The notes under the pieces are model-generated. The model ran no database searches and had not been told where the DNA came from. It saw nothing but the letters and a program-made list of their open reading frames with translations. Positions 42,901 through 54,951 of a stretch of 64,000 bases of DNA are shown piece after piece. Origin of the DNA: Chlamydomonas sphaeroides. Taxonomy: Eukaryota > Chlorophyta > Chlorophyceae > Chlamydomonadales > Chlamydomonadaceae. The position numbers and the translations under genes are program-made. The stretch covers positions 1,030 to 65,029 of the forward strand of contig BDDC01000330.1 of the NCBI GenBank assembly GCA_001662425.1, read 5' to 3'. Positions within the stretch are counted from its first letter, which is position 1; each line of letters begins with the position of its first letter.

Positions 42901-43227
42901 GGCCTATTGGAAACCTCCCCAGCTGCACATGGGTGCATGGCTCGCCCCCGAAAGAGGCCACCCAGACCAGACGAACATCGTCGGTCATTATGCGGTCATA
43001 GCTGGGACTATTTGATTGTCTGACAAGAATAACGGTATAACGTTTAGCCGTTAGGACAGGGCCACCTCCGGGGTGATTGCAAGGGCTTCGCCCCGTTTCC
43101 TACGGAAAGGGGCAAGCCAACGACACATACAGTGCCACCCAACCGGTCTCTAGTCCGCCCCTCACCGTTTCTCTAGCAAGGTCACAGCCTCGCCGGCGCT
43201 TCTACCAGGGCGGGGAGCCCCTGCCAC
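42901..43227. other. Short intergenic stretch
   Basis: About 330 bases downstream of the ankyrin gene stop (minus) and of the duplicated fragment (plus). Nothing recognisable apart from an AT-richer patch near 43000-43050. Confidence 0.4.
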
Positions 43228-46200
43228 CTACAACACGTCCAGCACCGCATAGTGCTCCCCCTGCGCCGCAACATCGCCGGGGCTGGAGCCGGCTGGGATG
43301 CCCTGGTGCGAGCCCTGCGTGCGTGGCGGGATGGGCCGCATGTGGGCCAGCGGCATGGCAGTGGCTGAGAGGGGCGGCGGTGGAGGCGGCAGTGCCAGTC
43401 ACGTGGGGCGGTGGAGGCGGTGCGTGATGCGGCAGGGCAGCAGGGGAGGGCTGTGGCGTGCAGGCCTCTAGGCATCCTCGTCAGCGGCAGTTGACGAACG
43501 CACGGCGAAGCAAGGCCGCCCACCTGCGTCGCCAGCTGCCGGTCGGCGCCATGGCGCAGCAGCTCACGCACACCCGCCACATCGCCCTGCGGTCGGTCGG
43601 CCAAAGAAGCAAGGCGTCGACCCCCTGCCAACCAAAGCAACCCAGCAGCCCAGGCCCTGCCCCTGCGGCCGCTCCTTCCCTACCCGGTGGCAGGCGTAGT
43701 GCAGCGACGCCCAGCCCGAGGACTGCGGAGCGGCGCCGACCGACCGAGGGACGAGCGGGCGGGGTCAGGTGATGAAGTGAAGCCACGGCCGCTGCCAGGT
43801 GGCGCCACCGCCGGCAGGGGCATCTGTACGTCCCAGCCCCCAAGCGATCAAACCCCCAGCACAGCCTGGCTGGCTGGTATGTTCAAGTGGGAGGATGAAC
43901 CATGCCCCATCTGCGAGCCAAAACCCCCATACCTACCGTGCTCACGGCATTGACATCAGCCCCAAGCTTTATCAGCCCCTTCGCAATGACGCCCAGGCCC
44001 AGCTCGCAGGCCCGCATCAGCAGCGTGCAGCCCTCCTGCGGGGCCGAGGCAGTCAGGCACCAACATTCGAGGGGGCATGAGACCAAGCACTCACTCCGGT
44101 GCCCGCAAACCTGCGTATACTGGTTATAGCCTTAGCACAGGAACACGGCTGCGCCCACCGATCGAACCTGGTCCCGCGCGTCGACGTGCTCCCGTGTTAG
44201 AAGCATCACTTGCATCAACAGCTTTGCAAGGCCGCCGCCCGCGCTGCCACTGCCACTGGCGCCTGGCGATGCGCCAGCCGCCGCCAGCGACGAGAAGAGG
44301 GCGTCCTGCGGAGCCGGACGGACCCGGGCGCCGAGATGGTAGTAGGGTCGTCCATGCGCGGAGGAGGGGGCACGCACCAAGCAAATGAAATCAGCGCACA
44401 CACGCGTGACGGGTGCTGCAGGCCCTAAGTCGCAGCACGAGCCGCGGAGCGCGGAGGGCCACACACGCCCCGCCGGCCCCCCGCTCCCCCCCGCGCACGG
44501 CACTGACCTTGTCCGGAGCTCTGGGTGCGCTGGCAACGCCCTCGCAGACGCTCCTCGCCTGCCTGGCGTGGACGCCCTCGCGCACACCAGACGCGCGGCT
44601 GGGTGCGGGCGTGGAAGCCGAGGTAATGATTTGCGTGGCAGACGTGAACTCTCCACCCGAGGCGGCGCTGTGCGTGGCCCACAGCGCGGGCGCGGGCGGC
44701 GGCGACATGGGGCTGGGCGGGTCTCCGGCCAGCGCGGACGGGGCCGGCGCCAGCATGGACGGGTAGTAGCAGCGATGGCTGGGGGGCATGGTGCTGCTGT
44801 GGTGCAGCAGCGGGGGGTACTGGGCGGCCGCCGGCGGAGGGCCGCTAGCGGCGGCGCGGCCGCCGGGCTCGCTGCGCCGGGCCGGGCCGGGGCTGGCGGC
44901 GGCGGCGCTGGTGCTGGCGCTGGTGCCAGCCCGCCCAGCGGCGGCGTGCTCGCTCAGCTGCAGCGCGTCGATGACCATCTGCAGCCACGCCGCCTCCTGC
45001 TCCTCCTTGGCACGCTGCATCTCATCCCGCTGCGCGCGCAGCTCCGCGAGCGCCTGCTGCGCCGCGCCGCCCTGCGAGCACAGGACAGCCCGGGGCCCCA
45101 CGGTGACACGATTGCGTGCGGGGCGGGGGTGCAAGGCCGTCGAGGCGGGCTGCTCGCCAGGGGCCCCACGGACCGCCCTGCGAGAACAGGAACACTGGAA
45201 CAGCATGCGCACCCCTCGGGGGCCGCGGCTCGCGGCCACTCGCAGGTTCATCCAATCTGACAAGTAAACCCCCGCAGACCGCAGCTGCTGGCAGGTAGCG
45301 GGGGCTGTGCGTGCTGCGGAGACACAATCGGGCAGGCACGCCGTCCGGCCGCTAGGCGGCAGCGCGCACTCACCTCCAGCCCGGCCGCGCCCGCGCCGCG
45401 CTGCAGCTCCTGCAGGATGCGCTCCTGGATGAGGCGCTGCTCAGCCACCTCAGCACGCAGCCCGTCCACGTCGCCCCGCAGGCCGCAGAGGCGCTCCTGG
45501 GACTGCCGCAGGTCGACCAGCCGTAGGTCGCGCAGCTCTGCTGCCACCTCGCCCACCTACACGGGTACGTCACAGGGAGGGAGGGCGCACGGGGGCGAGC
45601 GAGGGCCGTGGCGCGCGCCCTCGCAGAGGAGGGGCGTGGGGCGCCAGAAGCGGTGCGGCGGAAAGGCGAGGAGGCAGGCGGGGCGGCGCCAACGGAGGCG
45701 TGAGCTTGCACCGCCCCCGCCTCATTCACGCGGCAGACCGCAGCCCGCGGCAGCAGCGGGCGGGCGGGGAGGCGTCGCTATAGCGCCAGATGCTGCCGCT
45801 GCGCATGATGACCGCATGACTCATGTGGCACCGCGCGCACCTGGCGGGAGTTGCCGAGCAGCCTGCTGTGTGTAAGCTGCCCCAGGCTGGTGGTCAGCGG
45901 GCCCAGGCTTTGGGACAGCGCGGTGGTGGATGACTTGATGGAGTCTAGGTCCGAGCCTGCGGGCGTGGCATGCCGCGGATGGAGTCGATGGGACAATGGA
46001 TGTGGGTTCGGCGCTGTACTTGAACAGCTAGCGCGGCGCGAGGGGGCTCGAGGCCGGCCAGGTCGTGCACCCGGCCGTCCCGTCCCGCCCACCACACGGC
46101 CCGGCTACGCACCTGCGAACAGCAGGCGGCCGAGCTTGGTGCGCGCCGAAAGCCGCGCTAACGCTTCGTGGCATCTCAGGAGCTCCTTCTCCGTGTCCTG

Positions 46201-46743
46201 CAGGCAAGGCAAGATGCGGGGCCAGACAGGCAGGAGGCATCGTCAAGATGCGAGTCGCTGCGTGCCTGCCGGAAAGGTGAGGTCCGACCTCGATGGTCGA
46301 TCGACGGCCTGCAGGCACACGCCCAGTATGCGCTCGCTTCGCACCTTGACCGTGGACTCGAACCTGGCCAGGGCGGCCCGGTCGAACACGCAACCCGGCG
46401 TTGCCGCCTCGCGGCGAAGTGTGTCCTCAGCCCCACCAACCAGGTGCCAAACGCCTTGCATCGCGGATAGAAGCCTTGGCTTGTCACGCTCAAGGCCCTC
46501 AAGGTTCTGGATCGTGTCTATGCACAACTTGCAGATGCCACCTGCAAGCCCTAGCGCCGTGGTAATGGGCTCGAGACCCGCGATCGCCTCCATCGCGCCT
46601 CGCGTCCCAGTCGTCGACAGCGCTCGCAGATAATCAAGGACGCGGACCACAATCGGCTCCTGCGGTCCTGCTGGTTGGCGCTCCTTGTCAAAAATGTTAG
46701 CTGTTGCAAACGTGCTCAAATTGTTCATATATATTGCGATCAT
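43228..46743 (-). CDS. MLKL/HeLo-like helical bundle, coiled-coil, ankyrin-repeat protein
   Basis: Ten exons: 46345-46743, 46113-46197, 45841-45956, 45374-45556, 44508-45071, 44168-44305, 43937-44035, 43684-43722, 43524-43586, 43228-43314, giving 590 residues, all phases closing. Residues about 50-200 have the helix pattern of MLKL/HeLo/RPW8-type four-helix bundles: TALGLAGGICKLCIDTIQNL, GLERDKPRLLSAMQGVWHLV, LLRCHEALARLSARTKLGRL and SDLDSIKSSTTALSQSL. A coiled coil follows (VDGLRAEVAEQRLIQERILQ and a Glu/Gln-rich helix), then about 130 Ala/Pro/Ser-rich residues. About three ankyrin repeats end the protein: EGCTLLMRACELGLGVIAKG, SSGWASLHYACHR, GDVAGVRELLRHGAD. Bundles of this type permeabilise membranes in regulated cell death; ankyrin repeats usually sense a partner. 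That function is inference. The first ATG in frame was used; M at IYMNNL or GAMEAI is possible. Confidence 0.78.
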
Positions 46744-47522
46744 CAGCGTCTCCTTCGCAAACAATTACATACGACCGTACGATATGGTCCGGTTAGCGAT
46801 GCTGGCCGCTGCGTTGGCATTCGCGTGTGAGGTTCTGTGTGGCCTGGCATGTGCCACCATTTTCTTTGCATCGAGCGCGGCGCCGGTAGCTTCCCGGCGA
46901 ACAAAGTACCCTGCTACCCTCTCCGGCTGACGCATCGACCGCTGCTGCTGGCAGGAATATCGCATGGCATAACATGCCATAATTTAACAGTTCAGTGCGA
47001 ACCGAGCATGGCAGACGTTCCCGGATTCATCCCGTGGCTTCCCCTGCATCCTCCCTGAGCCAGAGGCTCGGTCGGCCACAACAATGGAAGCAGCACAGTC
47101 CGCATGCGTGATGCCCATGCCATGTAGATAGAAGGCAACGATGCACATGCCGATCCTGGCCAACGGCGCCGTCATGTGCTTTGTCACCAGGACAGCATAT
47201 ATATATGAGCCCATAGCCTAGGTGACGGCTGCAACTTGCCACCTCGGACGCCCGGGGCCCGGCCAGCAATCGCTATTCATCTATCAAGCACCTCCCAGCT
47301 ACGAGTGGTCGGACGCAGGGAGGGAAGTCGGTGCACGGCCTGGTGGCGGCGGCGCAGCAACCGCAGAAAGCAGCGCGGCGGAACGCGGCAGCTATACGCG
47401 CTGTTTGCTTCTTGTAAGGATGACGCATGAGGAGGCGTGGCGCGGCAGCCCCTCGTACCGCCCATGCAAGCAAGCGCTTGTGGGGCACACCCGCTGCAAC
47501 ACATGGCAGGGGAGACCCTGAC
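46744..47522. other. Intergenic, promoter side of the ankyrin gene
   Basis: About 780 bases upstream of the ankyrin gene, partly AT-richer (46690-46790, 46960-47000). No coding frame with recognisable motifs; probably a promoter plus decayed sequence. Confidence 0.4.
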
Positions 47523-48297
47523 ACATGGTGGCCGCGGCGATGGGCCAATCGGGCGGCGGGCAGCACATGACGGCGCATAAGAGCACCTAGGCCAGGACCA
47601 GGCTGTTGATGACGCAGGACATGCGGTGCCTCGTGCAGAGAGGCTCAGGCAGGAACGCCGACCGGGAGAACAGCTTGGCGGGGCCGGCGAGCACATACCA
47701 TGTGGTATAGGCGCGCGACGTCATCAGAGGACAGGAGGCTAAAGGCCGCGGGCAGGGTTCAGTGCCCTGTGAGCCTCGCCGGGGCCACGGCAAGCCAGGG
47801 CGGAGGACCAGGGGCGAGCGGGCGAGACACATCCTCATCACTTTGCGTTGGATCTTGGGGACCACCTCCAGGCAATGGGCAAGCCGTACGACATATACAT
47901 GTTAACGATGGCCATGGCGGTGGGAGATACGGTAGGGAGGTACGGCAGGTAGGGAGGGGAGGCAAGGAAGAGGAGGGCAGGGAGGGGTGGCAGGGCCGGG
48001 GAGTGTGCACTGAATCGGGGAGGAGGGAAGGGGAGCCCACGCTGGCCGATACCGCACGTCTGCCAATGGCGCCCGAACACGCGCTGCCAGCCCCACCTAT
48101 GCCCATGCTTGTACCGGCGGCCACGTCAGCGCGCATGACGCGCGTGCATGCGTGCATGCCGGCGTGCTGGCATGGGCGTGCGCTTACTCTCGATCTCTGG
48201 ATAGATGTGGCGGTCCATGAAGGCCATCGGCGCGGCCAGCAGCGCAGCCAGGGCCGCCAGCGTCCACACTGCCGTCCACACATGCATCGGCGGCGGG
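47523..48297 (-). pseudogene. 3'-half amino-acid permease pseudogene
   Basis: Three pieces match consecutive exons of the permease at 49624-54144: AVWTLAALAALLAAPMAFMD (48188 to about 48297), AMAIVNMYMSYGLPIAW (about 47855-47918) and SCVINSLVLA followed by VLLCAVMCC (about 47523-47690). The acceptor before the middle piece has lost its AG (CCACCG where the intact gene has CCCAG). The conserved Trp in LALAW of the intact copy is TAG here (47587-47589). No N-terminal transmembrane exons lie upstream and the long C-terminal tail is absent. A local partial duplicate that has died. Confidence 0.78.
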
Positions 48298-49623
48298 GCA
48301 CCGCAACGTCCCTGCAGACTGGCAGCGTGAGCGTGTGTACGGTAGGGTGGGGGATGCGCAAACCCAGCATCCGGCCGCGAACCCCTTCCGGCCCACCTAT
48401 CCGCCCGCTGCATCAGTCCGCACCTACCGGTGGAAGGAGTACAGTGTTCTGCGTGACCGGGCCAAGCAGCGGGACATGGGGGCGCGGGGCAAGATGTGTG
48501 CCGGTAGGTCACGCACGGTCGCGAGGCCGCACCGGGCAAGGTCGTTCTCTGTGCGCCTCGCATGCGGGCGCCCGCCAGCCCCAGGCGAGCTGGGGCCCTC
48601 AGGTGCCCGTGCGCACAAGCACTCCCGGCTTGTACTTGTGCGGGGCGGAGGTGTGGGACCCAGCCAGCGCACTGCGTGATGTTTTGCACACAGAAGCCAT
48701 GACTGCATGCGGGAGGGCGCGGTGCCCCGCGCCCGATCCCGTCTCAGCATACGTTGCACGTCCGTCCCGCAAGGCGCCAGCGCTGCGGGCGCTGCGATGT
48801 GCTTCCACGCGCAGACATGCATGCTTCTTGCGGGTGTGCCGCCGCACTGCGCAGCACAGGGGCACAGGTGCGTGCTTGCGCGGCGCTGACTGAGGGCCGT
48901 CTGCTGGGCCTCCCGCCGCACGACCCGGCGCACGCACTCCGCCCACGAAGCGAAAAATGAAAGGCCAACGCTTCACACCAACGCCGCACCAACGCCACAC
49001 CAACACCGCAAGACGAACAGCATCAGCCAGCGAAGCTGCATCATCAACGGCATGGAGAATGCGGTACTACATGCCCTTATCTGCCGTGTCAGTGAGCATG
49101 GACTAGGCCACCGGTACTTCACATCGTCAGCAAGCATCACGTTTGACGCACATAAGAAAACGACCGCCCATGTATGTCTGTCAACAGGGCCCCAGCCTGG
49201 GGGTCGCCGGGTCTGAGAGCCCCGGCGCGAGACGAGGCGTGGCACAGGTATCTGCCAGCGCGCTCTCCATAATCTTGCACTTCAGTATGTAGCTAGCACA
49301 GGCAGTACAAAGTGAGTACCTACAGCAAGTGACAATCCAAACCATGCATCCAGGGCGGCCAACGGCCGACGGCCCCGTCAGGTTCCTACAGGCCGCACCA
49401 AGTGAGACGACGTTGCAATCAACGTTGAAATGAAGGCGTTGGCCCAATACGACTGCCGCGAGGCCATCGAGGCATGTTGCATTAATTCCCCTCTTTATCA
49501 TAGCTACAATAGCTAGACGGCTGAATCGTCAGAACGGCTGGCCCGTTGGGCCAACATTACTGCTCACCGCACCGCTCGGGGTCAGCACCTACATCCGGCC
49601 GGTACAGTCGCCGCTGCCGAAAG
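48298..49623. other. Intergenic region, no supported gene
   Basis: 1.3 kb between the permease fragment and the stop of the intact permease. It should include the 3' UTR of the latter. I found no permease N-terminal exons and no other motif-bearing frame. Confidence 0.4.
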
Positions 49624-52600
49624 CTAGCGTTGCAGAAGGGCCAGTCGCCCGCGTATCGCCGACGGCGGCGGCGCCCACTGCGCACCATCGCCCCTCGCCA
49701 CGCTCTCGCCGTCGGCGTCTGCAGCCGAGCCCGCCGCCGCCAGCGGCGCCTCCTGGCCCTCGCCGATCGCCGGCTCGCCCTCCGATCGCGAGCAATTGTG
49801 CCCTAGCTGCGCCGCCGCCGCCGCCCGCACCTCGCGCGCCAGCAGGTGCCGCAGCAGCGGCTGCCGCTCGCTGCGCTGCCGCGCCACCACAGTCGGCAGC
49901 CACACTCCGCTGTCGGCCCGCAACGACGCCGCGGCCGCCCCGGGCGCCGGAGCCGGCGCCGCCCCGGCTCCTGCTGCTCCGGCGCCCGAGGCTTTGCGCG
50001 CTACGCCTGCCGACGCTCCCGACATCGACGTCGGAGTAGCGCCTGCCGCTACCGGCCTAGTGCCCGACGCCGACCTGGCTCGAAGCTCGACTGTCGGGGG
50101 CCGGTCATCGAAGCGGCCGAGGCTTGGCCGGGGGCCGGTGAACCAGAGCCGGCCGCCCACCCAGGGGCAGTAGTAGGCGGCAATCGATGCGAGGATGACA
50201 AAGGAGGTGGCTGCGGGCGGATCATGGGGGATAGGGCCGGTAGGGAGTTGGAACGCGGAGGCCATGGCAGACAGGGGCCGCCCTAGGCTGACACGGCGCC
50301 GGACTTGGTGCGCGGCGCGCAAGCAGCCCGCGACCCAGAGCTCCCTGGTTCGCTAGGCAGAGGGCGACGTGGCTTGCGCGCACCCGCGCCCGTGTAGTTC
50401 ATGCTCGCGGCGGTGACGGGGAAGCTGGTGGGCAGGCAAAAGATGGTGGCGCAGAACAGGCACCAGGCCAGGGCCAGGGCGTTGACGAGGCGCGAGCGCC
50501 AGTGGCCCAGGAAGAAGGGCCCCGGCAGGAAGCTGTCGCGGTTGCACAGCAGCCTGGCGGGGCAGGGAGGCGGCGGTGGGGAGGAGCAAGTGAGAGGTAG
50601 CGGCCAGGGGGGTGGCTGTTGCGGCCCATCAGCGCAGAGGCGCGCACACGCGGCCCGCATGCGGCGGCGCCCGCCCGTCGCTGGGGCTGGGCTCGGCAGC
50701 GGCTCGGGCCTGGGACCGCCCGCTGGGTGGCATGCATGGGCGTAAAGGGCCGGGGCTCCAGCGCTGCAGCTGAACATGGGAGCTGGGTGCCGGCGTTGGC
50801 CCGGAGCCCCGGAAGGCGGCAGCGCGAATGGACGTACTTGAAGGCGATGGGCAGGCCGTACGCCAGGTAGATGTTGACAACGGCCATGGCTGGGAGGGAT
50901 GGTAGGGAGGGGAGGGCATTTGCAGGGGCAGAGCGTCAGCGGCAGAGGGCCAAGTGGAAGAGGGCCAGGGCCAGAGCGTCAGGGGCACATGGCCAGGGGG
51001 CAGAAGGTCTGGGCCAGAGCGTCAGGGGCAGAGGGCCAGAGGGCAGAGGGCCAGAGGCGCAGCAGCAAGAACGCGCGGTGCCGGGCGAGTAGGATGTGCT
51101 CCAGCACCCTGCCGCTGCACGCCCCGAGCGCCGCCCGCAGGCTTTCCGCTGGGCCCGAGCGCGCTCACTCTCGATGGTCGCGGTCCACGTCTCGGAGAAG
51201 GCCATCGGCACGGCGAGCACTGCGGCCAGGCCAGCCATCGTCCAGACCGCCGCCAGCGGGGCCTACGTTTGGGCGTCGGCGGTGGCAGGGCAGGTGGGGA
51301 GCAGTCAGGTTCCAAGGAGGTGAGCTCGGGCGTTCACCATCGTGCTCTCACTAGCGGAGGGTCCCGACGTGCTCCTCACCCTGAAGCACGCACGCGCAGC
51401 GGCGCCTGGCCCACCTGTGTGCGGCGCTCCACTCGGACAATCCAGCGGTGCAAAGGCACCGCGCCGTCCCTGCCGACAGAGGTTCATATGCAGCACTCAC
51501 ATCTCACATGGACACTGATGATGCATCGCTCTAAAGGCTCAACGCCTGGATCGACTATGGCGGCTGAAGATGAGGTCACAGGACCGCAGGGGAGCCATGC
51601 GACGGCTCGCGTGCGGTGCCACCCACGCCGCCATGGCCAGGCGTCGTCCTCTGGCCTGCCCCTGGCTTCCCGCCCGCCCGCAATACCGCCCGGCCACCCA
51701 CCTGCTGAAGGCGTACAGCATCCTGTGGGTGGGATCGGGCCAGGGGTGTGCGGGTGATGCCGGGCCAAAGGTATGCACGCGGTGAGACCATGGGTTGGGA
51801 ATGGAGCGCAGGGGCGGTGTGGCGTCTGTGGCAGGTCATCCGTGGTGCGCACCTTGCGTTGCTTGCGATGGATTGGTAGCCGGCCAACACGGCCGCCAGC
51901 AGCGGGATGCTGAGCAGCGCCAACCCGCCACGGCCGCTGCCATACATGTCCCTGCAAGTGGCGGCAGGGCGGCAGGCACTGAGCCGCAACGCGCTCGCCG
52001 GGGACAGCGCTGCTCGCAGCGCGTACAAGAGGGCCCCAGCCCACACCGCCAAGTGCGGGACCGCACCTGTGCACGTTCCAGAACAGCTGCGCCACTGCGT
52101 GCTTTCCGCCCGCCTCGCCGTAAGGGTCCAGCAGCGCCCTCCAGTCCGTGGTGCACCCAACCAGGGCGGCCAGGTAGGCGTACCCCGCGAGGCCGCTGAG
52201 CGCCGCGCTCGCGACCATGCCGCGGGCCGCGTTGCTGTCGGCGTGGATCGTTTCCTCCGCCATGTGGCCGCATGCGTCGAAGCCCAGGAACTGGTGGGGC
52301 GGAAACACGCGCGGCGGCACGGGCGTCGCGCGGTTGCGGGAGCGCGGGACAGAAGGGTGCAGAACGAGTTAAGGAGGGGCTGGCCGGGTTGGGTGCGGGC
52401 GGCCGGCCCAGGATGGGATGGCTGTGTGAAGCACGCGCCCCGCATGCCGTGTCACCCTAGCATGCCGTACTGTCCGTACGTACGCAGCCCGCCATGTCCC
52501 TGGCTCGCGACCCACCATGTACTGGCTCATGACTAAGCCCATCATGACGTTGTAGCCCCTGCCCCTGACGCCCGTGATCTCCTCCGTGCCGCTGTTCCAC

Positions 52601-54144
52601 CCCGTCCACATGTGGGCCGCGCTGGCGTGGGCCGTGGCCATGGCTGGCAGCACCACGGACAGCGCACCCAGCGCCACCAGGTTCCACAACGCACCCTGGG
52701 TCAGAGGGGCCACGAGGCAGTTGGGTGGCGGAAGGCGGCACGGTGCCAGGTGTCACCTTGCGGGGGCCCGTTCATGCAGGGCGCCCTCGCCGGGCCCTCT
52801 GGGAAGCCGTTGCCAAGATCGTCACGTTCGTGCGCACCAGGCTGGACACGAAGGCCATCATGTGGTTGGGTGAGCTGGCCACGGCCGCGGTGCCCAGCAG
52901 GATGGCCGCGTAGATGACCACCCCAGTGCCGGGCGGCAGCGACTCGCCTGGGGTGTGGTGGAGGGAAGGCGCCGCATGGAGGTTCGTTGCAGTCCCCGCC
53001 CGGGCAGCGTGTGGACGGCATCCCCGCATTGGGGCTGCTCAACACGCGGGCCCGTGGCAGGTACGCCCAGCTAGCGGCCAGCAGCCCTCACCCGATAACA
53101 TGGCCCTCACCCGTTAACATGGCCACGAACACGGTGAGCAGGTCCGTGGCGATGCGCACGTTGGCGGTGGTGAAGGACACCTGCCCCAGCAGCATGACCC
53201 AGCCGCTGACCCAGCACGCCAGGTTCTTGGCGGGGGCTGGCGCCAGCGCCCACGACCTGACAGGCAGGCAGGGGAGCGGATCAGCGGAAGCGGTGCACGT
53301 GGGCTCATTGGGAAGGCCCCAGCATCGCAGAGGCTGAGAGACATAACGATGAGTATCAGCTTGGGCCAATGTAAGGTTGGCCTTGATCCGGACACGCTCC
53401 CAGACCGGATTCGCTCTGGATGCGGTTCGTGACTCCGCAAGTGCGCGATCCCTCTGCATGTTCCGCACCAGTAGTAGACGCTGCCGGACGTCGGGAAGGC
53501 CGATGTCAGCTCGGCCAGCGAGATGGCCACGAGGATGGAGAAGGCGCAGACGACAGGGAGGCCCCACATCATGACTTAAGGCGGCGAACGAGGTGGCGGC
53601 GGCACGCGAGGATGGGGTGGGGGAAAGGCTCGAGGTTACCAGTGGCCACACGCGGCGCGGGCCGCGACAAGGCACGCTTCCGCAGCAGGCATTAATCACT
53701 GGGCCCGCTATACAGCCTTGGGTCAGAAAAGCCGGTGCTACATTGGAACCTACCAACAGGGCCACCGTAAAGCAGCCCCCAATTGCCATATGTTCCTGGT
53801 CGGGCAGCGCGGCAGGGAAACGCACGTGTTGGGCGTGCACAGGGGGCGCGAAGCGCAAACCCCCGTCAGCCCCAGGCTTGCAAAGCCGCCCTACCTGTCA
53901 GCGCTGCCAGGGGAGACAGAAGCGAGAGCCCCACACCAGCATTGTTGAGGAAACTGAAGGTCCTGGCATGGGACGAGGTGACGGCCCGCGACGCGTCAGT
54001 CTGAGCCTCCGGTTGTCGGGTGTCGGCCCAGAGCGCACACCAGCGCCGAACGCAAGACCAGGCCGCGTGAACTGCTTCTAAAAAAAGTGCGGAAGCTTCC
54101 AGCCGCCGCGTATCAACGCCGCAAGGCGCGTGTCGGCCAGTCAT
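49624..54144 (-). CDS. Amino-acid/GABA permease (APC superfamily, BAT1-like)
   Basis: Polytopic membrane carrier. Fourteen exons: 53895-54144, 53754-53795, 53469-53574, 53111-53256, 52838-52947, 52516-52695, 52067-52290, 51853-51951, 51702-51722, 51415-51469, 51169-51262, 50838-50889, 50384-50553, 49624-50282, giving 735 residues in phase. Recognisable segments: GLLYGGPVVMMWGLPVV, LAELTSAFPTSGSVYYW, ACWVSGWVMLLGQVSF, ALWNLVALGALSVVLP, FLGFDACGHMAEETIHA, RMLYAFSRDGAVP, VWTMAGLAAVLAVPMAF and NIYLAYGLPIAFKY. RMLYAFSR comes from a 21-bp exon. The C-terminal 200 residues after WFTGP are a Ser/Ala-rich cytosolic tail, far longer than usual. The N-terminal 70 residues before TFSFLNNAGVG do not look like a permease N-terminus, so the true first exon may lie elsewhere. 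Substrate not determinable. Confidence 0.82.
50925..51065. repeat. Imperfect minisatellite in permease intron
   Basis: Repeated blocks of GCCAGAGCGTCAGGGGCA and GAGGGCCAGAGG in the intron 50890-51168. Units vary in length and order. Confidence 0.75.
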
Positions 54145-54951
54145 GGCCGTTCAGGCCCGTCGTTTAAGGACCCGCGCACCTCCGTAGCTCTTGCCGGTAT
54201 CCGAGCTCAGCCAGCTTGATCTCGTCCGTCGCCGCTTTCCGCCTTATGCTAAACACTCTCGTTGGCATCTTAGCGGGCATAACTACATTCCCTCCATCCG
54301 CGGACGCCCTACATATAGATATTCCTGTACGCCATCATATAGGTCAGGGAACAGCGCAGCTTCGCAAAGACTTTGCGGTGCCAAATGGCATGCGTGGGAG
54401 AAACGCTGCACGCGCTTGGTGTAGCAAAAATGTTAGTGGCCTGGTCGCATCAAGGACTTACCGCAAGCGCGCGCGCGCCCGTTCAATCAGTCACGGACAA
54501 GGAGCCGTGTCGTTCCCCCCGCCCCGCGCACCCGTCTCGTCGAGCTCTTACACGCAGGACTCCGGCGTCTTGGCCTATCTGGCCCAACCTTACTGCACAT
54601 GCCGACAAAGATCAACGGCACTTCACCAACAGCGTCGGCATCCGGTGTCAGCATAATGGCCCCATCCAGGGCAAAGGGACAACCAACTCCGCAGGCCCAC
54701 GTGCATGACCACGCCTCCGCCAACGCGAATGCTTCTTGCGCAGCATAGAAGTGCTCATAGGCTTGCAACTTGGCATGCCACCAGTGCTCTGAACCAAGCT
54801 ACCCATTTCTTGTCAGGAGAGCCCTCCTTCGTCGCAGCCGCTGGTCCGCTCGCTCGAGATCGCTCACTGGCCCTGCACGGCACCCTTACACCCCAGCATG
54901 CAGCTCTCAGCCCAACTGTACGTGCCCCATACCTATCCTTGCCCATGATCC
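54145..54951. other. Kinase 3' UTR and permease promoter region
   Basis: 807 bases between two minus-strand genes. Minus-strand TGTAA motifs at 54886-54890 and 54548-54552 are candidate poly(A) signals for the kinase, 62 and 400 nt after its stop. The rest should be the permease promoter; the missing first permease exon could also be here, but I could not identify it. Confidence 0.45.
54548..54552 (-). promoter_or_regulatory. TGTAA poly(A) signal candidate (kinase gene)
   Basis: Minus-strand TGTAA 400 nt after the kinase stop, at a typical algal 3' UTR distance. The nearer one at 54886-54890 is the alternative. Confidence 0.4.

Noticed and set aside
43723..43936. Hidden ankyrin exon in the live gene corresponding to 40580-40684
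   Set aside because: Translation of this 214-bp intron in all minus frames shows no ALSLAC or LLLRQGAD-like sequence.
46345..46764. Start of the ankyrin gene at 46764
   Set aside because: That codon is TTG; the first in-frame ATG is at 46743.
48298..49623. Missing N-terminal exons of a second permease
   Set aside because: Searched for the YGGP, PTSG and GFDACGHMAEE motifs on the minus strand and found none.
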